From Spirosoma foliorum (lineage in GTDB: Bacteria > Bacteroidota > Bacteroidia > Cytophagales > Spirosomataceae): 64,000 bases of DNA. Where the stretch lies: assembly GCF_014117325.1 (NCBI RefSeq), contig NZ_CP059732.1, forward strand, positions 3,299,001 to 3,363,000, given 5' to 3'. A program made the translations under genes and the position numbers. Each line of letters opens with the position of its first letter. Position 1 is the stretch's first letter. This document shows positions 1 to 9,577 of this stretch, piece after piece. The notes below the pieces were generated by a model. The model ran no database searches, had not been told where the DNA came from, and worked only from the letters and a program-made list of their open reading frames with translations.

Positions 1-1104
1 TTGTCCATGAATACGCCCGGTCGTCTGTTTGCCATCGATTCTGTAATTGATGCCCGACTAGACACCCTAAATCGTATTGGAGCCTGGCAATATGCATCAG
101 GAAAAACGGCTGAAATCCAACTTAAAAGTGGCTTTCAGTCTACACTGACCAATTTTATAATTAACTCCTTACCGAATGTCGACAACAAACTACCCTCTTA
201 TGCACTCACAATTCATGAATTTACGGTTAGTGGCACACCACAGACTACCCATTTTGATCTCGCCCTTACCTTCTCGAAGTATATCAATAGCTCACAGATA
301 ACAAACAAGTCTCCTTCTGTGAGTACTACACAACAAATGGAGCCGGTTTACAATGTCGATCTCATTGTTGAGAACAGCAGTAAAACCATCGCCGAAGTAC
401 TCAAGCAAGGTATAGCCATAGCCTTCCTTAAATTCAACAAGTTTTTGGCAAATCCGACTACTGAGCCAGCCGTTTACAGCGATTTAGCGTTAGAAGCCGC
501 TAATGCAGCTAGAGATCTGAATCTTGCACCAGCTATCTATGATAGCACAAAAAGCAATGAAGACAACTTACTCCGTTGCAAGCAGCTTAGGCCAGGTGTT
601 TACCAGAACTTTAGTGATCTAAGACAAAATCGCCCATCATTGATTGGCAAGTTAGTAGTTGAGGAAAAAAACGGCTTCGCTGACTTGAGAAAGTCTACTG
701 GCTCTCGGTCTAAAAACAGTTTCTTTGGCTTCAGTGATGGCAAAAATCTCTTTATCAGTAAACGTTACCAGAGTGGAAGCTCAGCCCGACAGTTTGTTAA
801 AGTGAAAAGTATGGGGCGTTATTTACTCTGGATTGACAATTATATTAGCTCAAGTATAATTTCCGGCGCATCATTTGGCCTAATAGGCCTTGTGGCTACG
901 TATACCGATAAAGACTGTATAGCCCTGGATATGCAAACAGGTGGAGTTTTCAGAATAACACAGGATAAATTGAAGGAGATGCTATCAGGTCAAGATGATT
1001 TATTGAACGAACTTGCTATGCTGCCTAATCCGGGAAATGGACCAGAGCAGTATCGTTTGCTGGAAAAATTAAATCAACGCAATTATCCTACCATAACCCA
1101 CTGA
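1..1104 (+). CDS. hypothetical protein, start uncertain
   Basis: I do not recognise this protein. The frame is open from the first base of the window (TTG, with an ATG at base 7), so the true start may lie upstream and no N-terminal signal can be judged. About 367 residues are readable. The only notable segment is a mildly hydrophobic stretch near residues 283-301 (SSSIISGASFGLIGLVATY), too polar for a confident membrane span. No catalytic motif is visible. It ends 22 bases before the convergent PQQ dehydrogenase gene, with no clear terminator between them. It is probably a lineage-specific Cytophagales protein. Confidence 0.6.
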   Translation: MSMNTPGRLFAIDSVIDARLDTLNRIGAWQYASGKTAEIQLKSGFQSTLTNFIINSLPNVDNKLPSYALTIHEFTVSGTPQTTHFDLALTFSKYINSSQITNKSPSVSTTQQMEPVYNVDLIVENSSKTIAEVLKQGIAIAFLKFNKFLANPTTEPAVYSDLALEAANAARDLNLAPAIYDSTKSNEDNLLRCKQLRPGVYQNFSDLRQNRPSLIGKLVVEEKNGFADLRKSTGSRSKNSFFGFSDGKNLFISKRYQSGSSARQFVKVKSMGRYLLWIDNYISSSIISGASFGLIGLVATYTDKDCIALDMQTGGVFRITQDKLKEMLSGQDDLLNELAMLPNPGNGPEQYRLLEKLNQRNYPTITH

Positions 1105-1126
1105 AACAGCTCTCCTCACTCTACCA

Positions 1127-3076
1127 TCAGGGCAATCGATACCCTACCAGGTAATCTCCCAGCTTGGTTCCTAACTTACCATGCCCTCCGGCGGCTATCA
1201 CCACGTATTGTTGTCCATTCACCTGATAGGTCATAGGAGTCGCCTGTCCGCTTGCCGGCAGAGGAACTTCCCATTGCAGGCTACCATCCTGTGTTTTAAA
1301 GGCACGTAAGTGGCCATCTAAACTGGCCGCTACGAAGACAAGTCCGCCCGCTGTGGCAATGGCTCCTCCGAAGTTTAACGAACCCCATTGCTTAGCTTCT
1401 GGGTATTTATTGATATCCATCATATAGCCTAAAGGTACTTCCCATTCCAGCGTTCCCTTTTTGAGGTTGATAGCCGCTAATGTTCCCCAGGGCGGTGGCG
1501 TTTGCATTTGAATGCCTCGTTCATCTCGAGTGAACATATAGCTACGTTTTAATACATAGGGTGTCCCCGACTGCATTCCGGTTTCGGCCCGAAGTAAATC
1601 CTGATCATTTTTTACCGATTCGGCCAACTTTTCCCGTTCCAGTAGTCGAATAACAGCCGCCATCCGGTTCACATTGGTGATCAACAAACCCGATGTGGGG
1701 TCATAACACATACCTCCCCAATGGATACCTCCCACGTTACCCGGTGTCATCAGGCTGCCCTGTAATGAAGGTGGCGTATAGATGCCTTGATACAAAAGCC
1801 CATCAATTCGTTTTTGAGCAATAGCTTTATCGGCAGGGGTCATGCCCCAGGCTTCTACTTTTTGTAAGCCCAATGCAGGTAGCATTGTCGGGAAGGGCTG
1901 CGTCGGAAACGCTTCTTCACCCGGAATAGTCGATTTTGGAACGGGGCGCTCCTCGACTAGTAACAAGGGTACTCCTGTCTCCCGATTCAGGATAAAGACA
2001 AAGCCCATTTTTGTACCGGCGGCCACCGCTGGCACCGTTTTACCATTGAGGGTAAAGGGAAAAAGCAACGGCTGCGACGCATTGTCGTAATCCCATAAAT
2101 CGTGGTGAACCGTCTGAAAACTCCAGACGACTTTGCCCGTCGAGGCCCGAATCGCCACAATGGAACTGGCATAAAGATTTTTTCCCAGGCGCTCACCTCC
2201 ATAATAATCAGGGCTCGGGCTAGTCGTTGGAATAAACACCAGATCTCGCTCAGCATCGGCAGAAATAATGGACCAGGCATTCGCAGCGCCGGTTTGATTA
2301 GCATTAGGGCCTTTCCAGGTCTCGAAACCAGCTTCTCCTTTTAGGCGGGGAATTGGGTCCCAACTCCAGCGTAAAGCACCTGTTACGGCATCATACGCCC
2401 GTACGACACCCCGATCATAATTGAACCGCTGATTATCGCCCATCGACGAGCCTACCACAACAGTATTCCCGATAATCGCGGGTGGCGACGTAACGCTAAT
2501 GTTGCCCACTCCCGCCCGTAAATCCACACTACCCGCTTTGCCGAACGTGGCTATGGGTTTACCGGTAAGGGCGTCCAGCGCGATCAGCCGTCCATCAATC
2601 GTGGCTACAAAAATACGTTTTGAGGTTCCGCCCGTTACTTGCTTATCGTTTGGGGCAGGCCAGACAGAAACACCGCGCGACGTCAATTCGGATAAATCCT
2701 GGCGCAGGTACACGTCAGGATTGTAGTCCCATTTCTTTTGCCCAGTAGCTGCATCAACCGCAAAAACCCGCGAGGTGGGCGTACTAAAGAAAAGCGTTCC
2801 GTCAACCATAATGGGCGTGGCTTCGAAAGCGGCTTTTTCTTCGGCAGAGGTCCCTTTGTAATGCTCTAACTCGCCCGTTCGGAACGTCCAGGCTACGGTT
2901 AATTGCTTCACATTGCCCGGATTGATTTGCGTCAGTGGTGAAAACCGCATGCCACCTGCATCGTTCCCGTAAGCAGGCCATTCGACTGAATTGGCAGGTT
3001 GTTTTTGTACTGGCTGAGCACAGACGGCAACAGACAGAAGACTAAGTATGATCAGGTGAATAAGCTGATTTTTCAT
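1127..3076 (-). CDS. PQQ-dependent dehydrogenase (quinoprotein glucose dehydrogenase-like)
   Basis: Predicted periplasmic quinoprotein that oxidises a sugar or alcohol using pyrroloquinoline quinone and feeds electrons to the respiratory chain. An N-terminal signal peptide (residues 1-20, ending VAVCAQ) precedes a propeller that opens with WPAYGNDAGGMRFSPL. Later family hallmarks are HHDLWDYDNASQP in the middle, GGIHWGGMCYDP, and a closing GGLVFVAASLDGHLRAF. At 649 residues it lacks the five-helix membrane anchor of E. coli Gcd and matches the soluble form. It lies 21 bases downstream of the acyltransferase gene, so the two are probably cotranscribed. I see no PQQ biosynthesis genes in the window, and the substrate cannot be set from sequence. 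Confidence 0.88.
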   Translation of the reverse strand: MKNQLIHLIILSLLSVAVCAQPVQKQPANSVEWPAYGNDAGGMRFSPLTQINPGNVKQLTVAWTFRTGELEHYKGTSAEEKAAFEATPIMVDGTLFFSTPTSRVFAVDAATGQKKWDYNPDVYLRQDLSELTSRGVSVWPAPNDKQVTGGTSKRIFVATIDGRLIALDALTGKPIATFGKAGSVDLRAGVGNISVTSPPAIIGNTVVVGSSMGDNQRFNYDRGVVRAYDAVTGALRWSWDPIPRLKGEAGFETWKGPNANQTGAANAWSIISADAERDLVFIPTTSPSPDYYGGERLGKNLYASSIVAIRASTGKVVWSFQTVHHDLWDYDNASQPLLFPFTLNGKTVPAVAAGTKMGFVFILNRETGVPLLLVEERPVPKSTIPGEEAFPTQPFPTMLPALGLQKVEAWGMTPADKAIAQKRIDGLLYQGIYTPPSLQGSLMTPGNVGGIHWGGMCYDPTSGLLITNVNRMAAVIRLLEREKLAESVKNDQDLLRAETGMQSGTPYVLKRSYMFTRDERGIQMQTPPPWGTLAAINLKKGTLEWEVPLGYMMDINKYPEAKQWGSLNFGGAIATAGGLVFVAASLDGHLRAFKTQDGSLQWEVPLPASGQATPMTYQVNGQQYVVIAAGGHGKLGTKLGDYLVGYRLP

Positions 3077-3097
3077 GTCAGAAGATTTAGAGTAGTC

Positions 3098-4297
3098 TTA
3101 CTTTGCTTTGAGGCCGAACAGCACTCGCGTTAGCTTAAACGGCCTGATTACCAGCAGATACACAACAATACAGGCAACTAATGTGGAAAGGCTTACCACC
3201 AGAAATCCATCGTAAACACCCAGATTCGTTCTTTTTAAAACCGCATAGCCAATGAGAACAATTACAGTCTGATGGAGAATATAAAACGGATAAACAGCTT
3301 CGTTCAGCCTCGGTAAAATTGGCTTACTGATGTTTAAGTAGCGATACCCATACGCTACTGTCGCCAGCACCGAAGCCACCATCAGGCATTGCCGGTTCGT
3401 AAAGTATGTGAAGTCGAGCCAGAAGACTGTATCAATCTCATCGAACGTAAACCAGTAATTCATCCCGTACATAACGACCGTAAAGACAAGTGTTGCGACC
3501 AGGAAAATATGGCGTTGTTCAGTAAGGATTGCCCAGAACTCCTGTCGACTCACCAGCAAATATCCAAACCAGAACAGCAACAGGTTTTCGGCAAAATAGG
3601 CCCAGTCATTTAGTAGGGCATGGGTCTCGTCCGGGAAATACGGACGGAGCGCATACTGGCTAGCCAGGATACTGACAGCCATGATCCAGAATGCACCACC
3701 AGGTAACGCAATCAGGCGACCAAAACCAGTCGTGAATCGTTGCCCACTGGCGGATTTCAACCAGCTAAATACAGGAATACTTAGCAACGAGAACAGAAAT
3801 AAATACGTAACAAACCATAGATGGTGCCAGCTAAAAGCCCCACCCGTTCCCCCATCTTGATAAGGCTGAAATTTAAACACCTCTGGGTAAAACTCGCTGT
3901 AACTCCCCGAAAACCGACCACGAAACAACCACTCGATATATATCTGGGGCGGCACAATAACGAACATCCCAAATACAAGCGGAATAAAAAGTCGCCGAAT
4001 ACGTTCGCCAGCGTATAGACTAAATGACCGTTTTCGTAAGGCAAAAAATGTTCCGGCTCCGGAGATTAAGAAGAGCAGGGGCATCCGCCATTGGTGAAGC
4101 CACCGCATCAGCAGTTCCATTGGCCGACTATGTTCGTCGCTGTTAATATGCCAGCCCCAGGACACATAGATCATGCCCGTATGGTAAAATAACAGGATGA
4201 GAATGGCAATGATGCGGAGCCAGTCAAGATCGTATCGGCGCGGGTTAAGTGTTGGAAGCACTGGATCAGTGGTTCGTTGAAGCAGTGTCGGCTGCAT
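3098..4297 (-). CDS. acyltransferase 3 family membrane protein
   Basis: Polytopic inner-membrane acyltransferase of the acyltransferase-3/OpgC type, which moves acyl groups onto glycans or other envelope molecules. The N-terminal LDWLRIIAILILLFYHTG contains the conserved early helix with its histidine. About ten hydrophobic helices follow, and the 399-residue length is usual. The basic segment RRLFIPLVFGMFVIVPPQ is typical of the family. The target cannot be inferred. The gene lies between the AraC-type regulator upstream and the PQQ dehydrogenase downstream on the same strand, so membrane-linked control of both is plausible. Confidence 0.85.
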   Translation of the reverse strand: MQPTLLQRTTDPVLPTLNPRRYDLDWLRIIAILILLFYHTGMIYVSWGWHINSDEHSRPMELLMRWLHQWRMPLLFLISGAGTFFALRKRSFSLYAGERIRRLFIPLVFGMFVIVPPQIYIEWLFRGRFSGSYSEFYPEVFKFQPYQDGGTGGAFSWHHLWFVTYLFLFSLLSIPVFSWLKSASGQRFTTGFGRLIALPGGAFWIMAVSILASQYALRPYFPDETHALLNDWAYFAENLLLFWFGYLLVSRQEFWAILTEQRHIFLVATLVFTVVMYGMNYWFTFDEIDTVFWLDFTYFTNRQCLMVASVLATVAYGYRYLNISKPILPRLNEAVYPFYILHQTVIVLIGYAVLKRTNLGVYDGFLVVSLSTLVACIVVYLLVIRPFKLTRVLFGLKAK

Positions 4298-4368
4298 AGT
4301 TTTTGCAGATTTAGTTTATGCTGCAAAAGTGCCTTCACAAAGCCCCAAACGACCTATTTCCCGGCAAT

Positions 4369-4402
4369 AACGAAGTTCGTGCCGACCGGGACGAACTTCG
4401 TT
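4369..4402 (-). terminator. hairpin downstream of the AraC-type regulator
   Basis: A 12-base perfect stem (AACGAAGTTCGT and its complement) with a 10-base loop lies a few bases past the regulator's stop codon. No long T run follows on the minus strand, so it may be a weak or attenuating terminator between the regulator and the acyltransferase. Confidence 0.45.
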
Positions 4403-4408
4403 CTGACA

Positions 4409-5602
4409 TTAAGCTCCCTGTTTCAGTCCCTTTGTTCGGTACTGTGCGGGGGTCAGGTTGGTTAGCCGCTTAAAAGCGGTATGGAAAGCTGAAGGCGAAT
4501 TGTAGCCAACACGCTCGGCAATCTCATCGATTTTCAAATGGGCCGTTGTGGTATCCGTCAGCAATCGTTGCGCTTCGGCAATCCGGTAAGTCGCCAGCCA
4601 GTCGAAGAAGTTTTGCCCTAACCGATCATTCAGTAATTGCGACAGGTGGTGTGGGCTGGTGTTTAACCGACTGGCAAGTTTGGGTAACGATACGTCGCTA
4701 TCGAGGTAGGGTTTTTCGGATTCAATCAATCGGGCAAGTTTTGTCAGAACAGCGTCTTCAACCTCTTCCGATAAGGCCGATTTTTCGTATTTCTTTTTGG
4801 GTTCGACCGTTGAATCTGGTTCACTAATTTTTGGTTCTGCAATCGGTTCGTCTCGTAAGAAATCGGACCGACTCATCACTAAAAAACTGTTCGTGTAAAT
4901 CGTGATCGCGATGTATGTTGCCAGCAAGTAGTCGCCAACATCACGAACAAACTGCGGCTTAACCAGAGCAATCAGAAAGGGCACTAAGGCAAACAACCAA
5001 CTCGGTAAACGAAGGGATTTTAATTTGGTTGAAGAGCGTAATGACGCGCCTTGCCGACTCGCTTTCCGGATAGCCAGTAACGCCAGAATAGCATAGATAA
5101 AACAGCTAACAAGCGTCATCTCGCTAATAAGATGGCGTAGTTCAGTGACATCCTCCTCCCAATAAAGATGCTGTTTTATAAACGGTAATTCAGGGTGCTG
5201 TGAATGGATATAGGAGTTGTATTTAAATTCAATGGGCTGGTAAAACCAGGTTGCCGAATTAATAAGCCAGATACCAAACGGCACTAAATGCCAACCCCAA
5301 CGCCGGGGCAATCGCTGCCAAAGTCGACTGAAAACGAAAAAATAGAACAGTGGTCCCAGTAAGAAATTGAATGGCTCAGAAAAATCGACCGTCCATAATA
5401 GCCGAAATGTATAGTTGGTATAGTTTAAAAATATTTCTCCACTGATTGCGGATAAAACCAACATAAATAGCCCATGACACCGGTTGGAGATGTTCTTCCC
5501 CCGCTCTCCTGTCAGGAAGAAAATACCCAGGAACAGACCCTGTGCAACACCAAGGAAAATGATGAGTGCAAATAGGTCAAGATGAATGGGAAGCGTTTGC
5601 AT
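4409..5602 (-). CDS. AraC-family regulator with N-terminal membrane domain
   Basis: Membrane-anchored transcription factor common in Bacteroidota. Residues about 10-245 contain some seven hydrophobic helices forming a putative sensor. A charged linker (near residues 248-285) leads to a C-terminal double helix-turn-helix AraC domain with LPKLASRLNTSPHHLSQLLN as first helix-turn-helix and IAERVGYNSPSAFHTAFKRL as second. The gene sits 111 bases upstream of the acyltransferase/PQQ dehydrogenase pair on the same strand, which suggests those are targets. The signal is unknown. Confidence 0.85.
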   Translation of the reverse strand: MQTLPIHLDLFALIIFLGVAQGLFLGIFFLTGERGKNISNRCHGLFMLVLSAISGEIFLNYTNYTFRLLWTVDFSEPFNFLLGPLFYFFVFSRLWQRLPRRWGWHLVPFGIWLINSATWFYQPIEFKYNSYIHSQHPELPFIKQHLYWEEDVTELRHLISEMTLVSCFIYAILALLAIRKASRQGASLRSSTKLKSLRLPSWLFALVPFLIALVKPQFVRDVGDYLLATYIAITIYTNSFLVMSRSDFLRDEPIAEPKISEPDSTVEPKKKYEKSALSEEVEDAVLTKLARLIESEKPYLDSDVSLPKLASRLNTSPHHLSQLLNDRLGQNFFDWLATYRIAEAQRLLTDTTTAHLKIDEIAERVGYNSPSAFHTAFKRLTNLTPAQYRTKGLKQGA

Positions 5603-5627
5603 GTAAACAGTATTACGTAGCGAAGAT

Positions 5628-5667
5628 AAAAAAAAAGACCTATAAGGTTTTAAAAACCTTATAGGTC
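5628..5667 (-). terminator. intrinsic terminator of sppA
   Basis: A perfect 15-base inverted repeat (GACCTATAAGGTTTT with a one-base centre) at 5637-5667. On the minus strand it is followed by a run of about nine T residues. It lies 26 bases past the sppA stop, a textbook rho-independent terminator. Confidence 0.85.
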
Positions 5668-5692
5668 TGGATTACGTAAACCAAACTTTAAC

Positions 5693-7459
5693 CTAATGAA
5701 TCGTAATCTCAAAAGGCATTCGCATTTGAATACCTTCCAGGGTTTTAAGTTTTTTCAGATACTTTACATAAGGTGCCAGTTCGCCAAGTTGGGCCTGAAT
5801 CCGGCTTTCTTCGTCACCCCCAAACGAATTCATCACCTGCTCGAAGAATGGTTTCTTACGAGGCTGGTAACGTAATTTATAATCGCCTTCTTTCAGCTTA
5901 GCCGATTGCGCAGCTAATTCAATGGCATCGTCCAGACCACCTATTTTGTCAACCAAACCAATAGCTTTGCCCTGGCTACCCGTCCAGACACGGCCACCCG
6001 CAATAGCCCGGATGCTATCCACTGGCAATTTGCGGCCTGCCGCGGCTTTACCCGTGAATTGTGCATAAATCCGCTCGGTCGACCGTTGCATAGTTTGCTT
6101 CTGGAACGGTGTCATCTCGTGGGTACCCGTTGGAAAATCAGCGTTTTCGTTGGTTTTTACGCGATCGTACGTAACACCGAGCTTGTCTTTAAAGAAGGTT
6201 TCCGTGTTGAAGAGCAGCGAAAATACCCCAATAGACCCAGTAATGGTGTTGGGTTGAGCAACAATTTTGTTGCAGCCCATGAGCATGTAATAGCCTCCCG
6301 AAGCCGCATAATCGGACATTGAGCCAATAACGGGTTTAGCTTTCTTAGCCAATTCAACCTCACGATACATTACGTCCGACGCCAACGCGCTGCCTCCACC
6401 TGAGTTTACTCGAAGCACAATGGCTTTCACTTTATCGTCTAAACGAGCCTTCCGTAATTCCTCAACGATGGTTTCAGAACCAATGCTATTGTCTCCACTT
6501 TTACCCGAATGAATATCGCCCGAAGCGATAATGACGGCAATCCGATTCGAGCCAGATCCTTCTTCATCCTGAGTATCAGATTTTTCGTATTTACTCAGCG
6601 AAATGTAATTGATTTTCTTTTTCTCATTGATGCCGACTTGCTTCCGAATCACAGCTTCCAGTTCGTCCTGATAGCCCACGTTCGTAATTAGTTTGGTACG
6701 GAGTGCATCTTCGGGTTTCTGAATCGTCAGATTGTCGGCATAGCGTTTCAGCGAATCGACCCGAAGGTTACGGCTTTGCGCTACCCGAACCAGCATATGG
6801 TCGTTGATCGAGTTCAGGAATGAGGTCACCTGACGCTTGTTTGGTTCACTCATATTCTCCCGAATGAACGGTTCAACGGCGCTTTTAAACTCGCCTACCC
6901 GGAAAATCTCGGGCTTTAAGCCCAACTTATCCAACGTGCCTTTAAAGAAGGACAGTTCGGCATTGAGACCATTCCATTCCAGTTCGCCAGCCGGATTCAG
7001 GTAAATTTTATCGGCAACCGATGCGATGTAGTACCCTTTCTCGCTCATGCCCTCAGAATAGGCATATATAAATTTCTTTGACTGTTTGAAGTCGATAAGG
7101 GCATTACGAACTTCTTCAACAGTAGCCCAGCCAGCCTGTGGGTCTTCGGTCTGGAGGTAGATACCGCTAATGTTATCATCCTCTTTGGCATTCTTCAGGG
7201 TTTTCTTCAACTCGACCAAGCCAAGCGCATCGCCCGTACCCATAATAGGCCCAAAACCCTCAAAGGGGTTCTCGCTACTCCGCTCTTCAATGGGTTTATC
7301 TAAATCTATTTTCAGTACTGAATTCGCTTTTACATCCGTTTTCTGATCGCTGGACGACGACAAGGCAGCCGCAAAGCCAATAAGAATCAGAAAGCCAACA
7401 AACGAAAACAGTATCAGACCGATAATGGTAGCCAGAACATATTTAAGAAACTGTCGCAT
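5693..7459 (-). CDS. sppA: signal peptide peptidase SppA, 67 kDa type
   Basis: Inner-membrane serine protease that degrades signal peptides left after export. A single N-terminal membrane helix (about residues 9-33) anchors two tandem SppA/ClpP-like domains. The C-terminal half carries the nucleophile segment SMSDYAASGGYYMLMG, and the N-terminal half has the region of the general-base lysine (SFFKGTLDKLGLK). That two-lobe arrangement and the 588-residue length fit the long E. coli type. It has its own terminator and a plausible promoter, so it is likely monocistronic. Confidence 0.93.
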   Translation of the reverse strand: MRQFLKYVLATIIGLILFSFVGFLILIGFAAALSSSSDQKTDVKANSVLKIDLDKPIEERSSENPFEGFGPIMGTGDALGLVELKKTLKNAKEDDNISGIYLQTEDPQAGWATVEEVRNALIDFKQSKKFIYAYSEGMSEKGYYIASVADKIYLNPAGELEWNGLNAELSFFKGTLDKLGLKPEIFRVGEFKSAVEPFIRENMSEPNKRQVTSFLNSINDHMLVRVAQSRNLRVDSLKRYADNLTIQKPEDALRTKLITNVGYQDELEAVIRKQVGINEKKKINYISLSKYEKSDTQDEEGSGSNRIAVIIASGDIHSGKSGDNSIGSETIVEELRKARLDDKVKAIVLRVNSGGGSALASDVMYREVELAKKAKPVIGSMSDYAASGGYYMLMGCNKIVAQPNTITGSIGVFSLLFNTETFFKDKLGVTYDRVKTNENADFPTGTHEMTPFQKQTMQRSTERIYAQFTGKAAAGRKLPVDSIRAIAGGRVWTGSQGKAIGLVDKIGGLDDAIELAAQSAKLKEGDYKLRYQPRKKPFFEQVMNSFGGDEESRIQAQLGELAPYVKYLKKLKTLEGIQMRMPFEITIH

Positions 7460-7499
7460 GTATTAAAATAAATGTGAGACCCTTGTTAACAGGTTATTA

Positions 7500-7507
7500 C
7501 AAATATA
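7500..7507 (-). promoter_or_regulatory. putative -7 element of the sppA promoter
   Basis: TATATTTG on the minus strand matches the Bacteroidota -7 consensus TAnnTTTG, about 40 bases before the sppA start. I see no convincing -33 TTTG at the expected spacing, so the call rests on the -7 box and position. Confidence 0.35.
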
Positions 7508-7575
7508 GCCCGGAAGTAAATTCCCAGGCTATAAAAGTGTTGAAAGCGTAAAACAGCGGACGAATGGTCCCTTTA

Positions 7576-8178
7576 TTACATCAACTTATAATCGTTGATA
7601 GATGTTTGAATAACCTCCCAGGCTTCGGCTTGTCCGTAGATATTCGCCAGCTCCATAACGGCTGGTTCTTCGGGCAGATTTTTATACGTCAGGAAGTAGT
7701 GACGTAACCGTTTTACAACTGCTTCGGGCAATTGACCCAGCTCGGTATACTGACCATACATGGCATCGCCTTTCAAAACGGCGATAATTTTATCGTCGGC
7801 CTCTCCTTTATCGATAAGACGGAATCCACCAATGGGGATAGCCTGAAGAATAAGGTCACCGTGGGTAATTTCGCGTTCGGTTAACACACAGATATCCAGC
7901 GGGTCACCATCGCCCATTTCAACTGTTCGACCCGATTTTTCGGTTGCCAGTTTCGCTATCTGATCACCACAAAATGTTTGGGGAATAAAGCCGTAAAGCG
8001 CAGGTAATACGTTGGAATATTGCTGAGGTCGGTCAATTTTAAGGTAGCCTGTTGCTTTATCGATTTCGTACTTAACGGTATCGGTCGGTACAATCTCAAC
8101 AAAGACAGTCACTTGTTTGGGCGCTAATTCGCCAATTGGGATACCATGCCAAGGATGCGCTTTAAAATTACTCTTCAT
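7576..8178 (-). CDS. ppa: inorganic pyrophosphatase, family I
   Basis: Cytoplasmic enzyme that hydrolyses pyrophosphate to phosphate and so pulls nucleotide-polymerising and activating reactions forward. The signature DGDPLDICVL carries the metal-binding aspartates. PALYGFIPQTFCGD and KGDAMYGQYTELGQLP are other conserved segments. At 200 residues it is slightly longer than the E. coli enzyme (about 175). It lies 45 bases downstream of the glycosyltransferase gene on the same strand, and may share its transcript. Confidence 0.95.
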   Translation of the reverse strand: MKSNFKAHPWHGIPIGELAPKQVTVFVEIVPTDTVKYEIDKATGYLKIDRPQQYSNVLPALYGFIPQTFCGDQIAKLATEKSGRTVEMGDGDPLDICVLTEREITHGDLILQAIPIGGFRLIDKGEADDKIIAVLKGDAMYGQYTELGQLPEAVVKRLRHYFLTYKNLPEEPAVMELANIYGQAEAWEVIQTSINDYKLM

Positions 8179-8223
8179 TGCTTTTTACTATGGAGGTTGT
8201 TATTTATTAATACGTGTATTCAA

Positions 8224-9219
8224 TTATATAGTCACTTTCTGTTCTGAAAACCCAACTCGCTCGGCAATCTGCAAATCGCCCGATTTACCCAGCGACTGTC
8301 GAACCAGCATTTCGCCCAGAAAACCCGCCAGGAACAACTGAACGCCCAAAATTATCGCAACTAAGCCGAAATAAAACAGGGGATTGTCGGTAGCGTTTCG
8401 AAATTTAACACCCTGCGCAATATTAATCAGCTTTTCAACGATCAGCCAGATGGCCAGCACGGTGCCTACGAAAAACGACAAGGTACCGAACGTACCGAAA
8501 AAGTGCATGGGCCGCTTACTGAACTTCTGGACAAACGCGATAACGAGTACATCCAGAAAACCATTGACAAAGCGTTCGAGGCCAAATTTAGTAGTACCGT
8601 ATTTGCGCGCCCGGTGCTGAACTATTTTCTCGCCAATTTTACCAAACCCGTTCCAGTTGGCTACAATCGGCAGATTGCGGTGCATATCGCCATAGAGTGT
8701 TGGTGCTATGGTTTTAACAACTTTCTGCCGATATGCTTTTAGGCCGCAGTTGAAATCATGAAGCTGCACCCCGGAAATCCAGCGCGAAACCGAATTAAAC
8801 AGTTTAGTCGGCAGCGTTTTCGTGATAGGATCGTAGCGTTTCTGCTTCCATCCTGACACCAGATCGAATTTCTCTTCGGTAATCATCCGGTACAATTCCG
8901 GTATTTCATCGGGGCTGTCCTGTAGATCGGCATCCATCGTAATGACTACCTGACCACGAGCCGCCTGAAAACCCGTTTGCAAACCCGCTGTCTTACCGTA
9001 GTTCCGATTAAACCGAATACCACGCACCGCCGAATTAGCCTGTGCCAGTCGTTCGATTACAGCCCACGACTCGTCGGTGCTGCCATCGTCAACGAACAGG
9101 ATTTCGTATGTATACTGTTGTTCTGTTACGACTCGTACAATCCAGTCGTGCAGTTCGGGCAGCGACTCATCTTCGTTGTAGAGCGGAATCAGAACGGTTA
9201 GTTGAAGCAATTCTGACAT
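8224..9219 (-). CDS. GT2 glycosyltransferase (polyprenyl-phosphate type)
   Basis: Membrane glycosyltransferase resembling DPM1/GtrB/ArnC, which load a sugar onto undecaprenyl phosphate. The N-terminal GT-A domain shows VLIPLYNEDESLPELH, the nucleotide-binding LFVDDGSTDESW and the metal-binding DADLQDSPDEIPE. Two hydrophobic hairpin helices occupy about residues 235-310 at the C terminus, as in GtrB. The length of 331 residues is normal. It starts 4 bases after the end of the interrupted hepT frame, so it is likely read through from the MntA/HepT promoter. The sugar donor is unknown. Confidence 0.9.
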   Translation of the reverse strand: MSELLQLTVLIPLYNEDESLPELHDWIVRVVTEQQYTYEILFVDDGSTDESWAVIERLAQANSAVRGIRFNRNYGKTAGLQTGFQAARGQVVITMDADLQDSPDEIPELYRMITEEKFDLVSGWKQKRYDPITKTLPTKLFNSVSRWISGVQLHDFNCGLKAYRQKVVKTIAPTLYGDMHRNLPIVANWNGFGKIGEKIVQHRARKYGTTKFGLERFVNGFLDVLVIAFVQKFSKRPMHFFGTFGTLSFFVGTVLAIWLIVEKLINIAQGVKFRNATDNPLFYFGLVAIILGVQLFLAGFLGEMLVRQSLGKSGDLQIAERVGFSEQKVTI

Positions 9220-9223
9220 TGGA

Positions 9224-9577
9224 TTAAGGCTCCGTTAATTGATCAATTAACGCCTGAATTTTAGGTTTCAGTTCAGCCGTGTGTTTTGTAATGATACGCC
9301 AAAGAATTTCGGGTCGAATACCATAATATTCATGTACAAGTATATGTCGCAGGGCAATTATGGCACCCCAGTCAACTGTGTTATCTAATTACTGAATCTC
9401 ATCAGTGATATGATTAGCGGCCTCTCCAACAATTTCCAGCGCTTTTACTACGGCAAATGTAGTTTTTATATCTACGGCAAACTCATCAAATGTTAGCCCC
9501 TCAATAAATATGTCAATCGTTTTTAAGGCATCCAGAATATGTTCAAGGCGGGCTTTGTTCGGCAATCTACCTTTCAT
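9224..9577 (-). pseudogene. hepT: HepT-like HEPN toxin with premature stop
   Basis: Toxin half of an MntA/HepT pair; intact members are HEPN ribonucleases held inactive by AMPylation from the partner. Translation from the ATG at 9577 gives 62 residues ending ANHITDEIQ and then a TAA at 9389-9391. The same frame continues without another stop for about 54 codons and contains ALRHILVHEYYGI, the RX4HXY active site (Arg77, His82, Tyr84 if the stop is read as residue 63). No ATG restarts translation after the stop. The gene is therefore probably inactivated by a nonsense change, unless the TAA is a sequencing error or is read through. Its start overlaps the mntA end by 11 bases. Confidence 0.8.
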
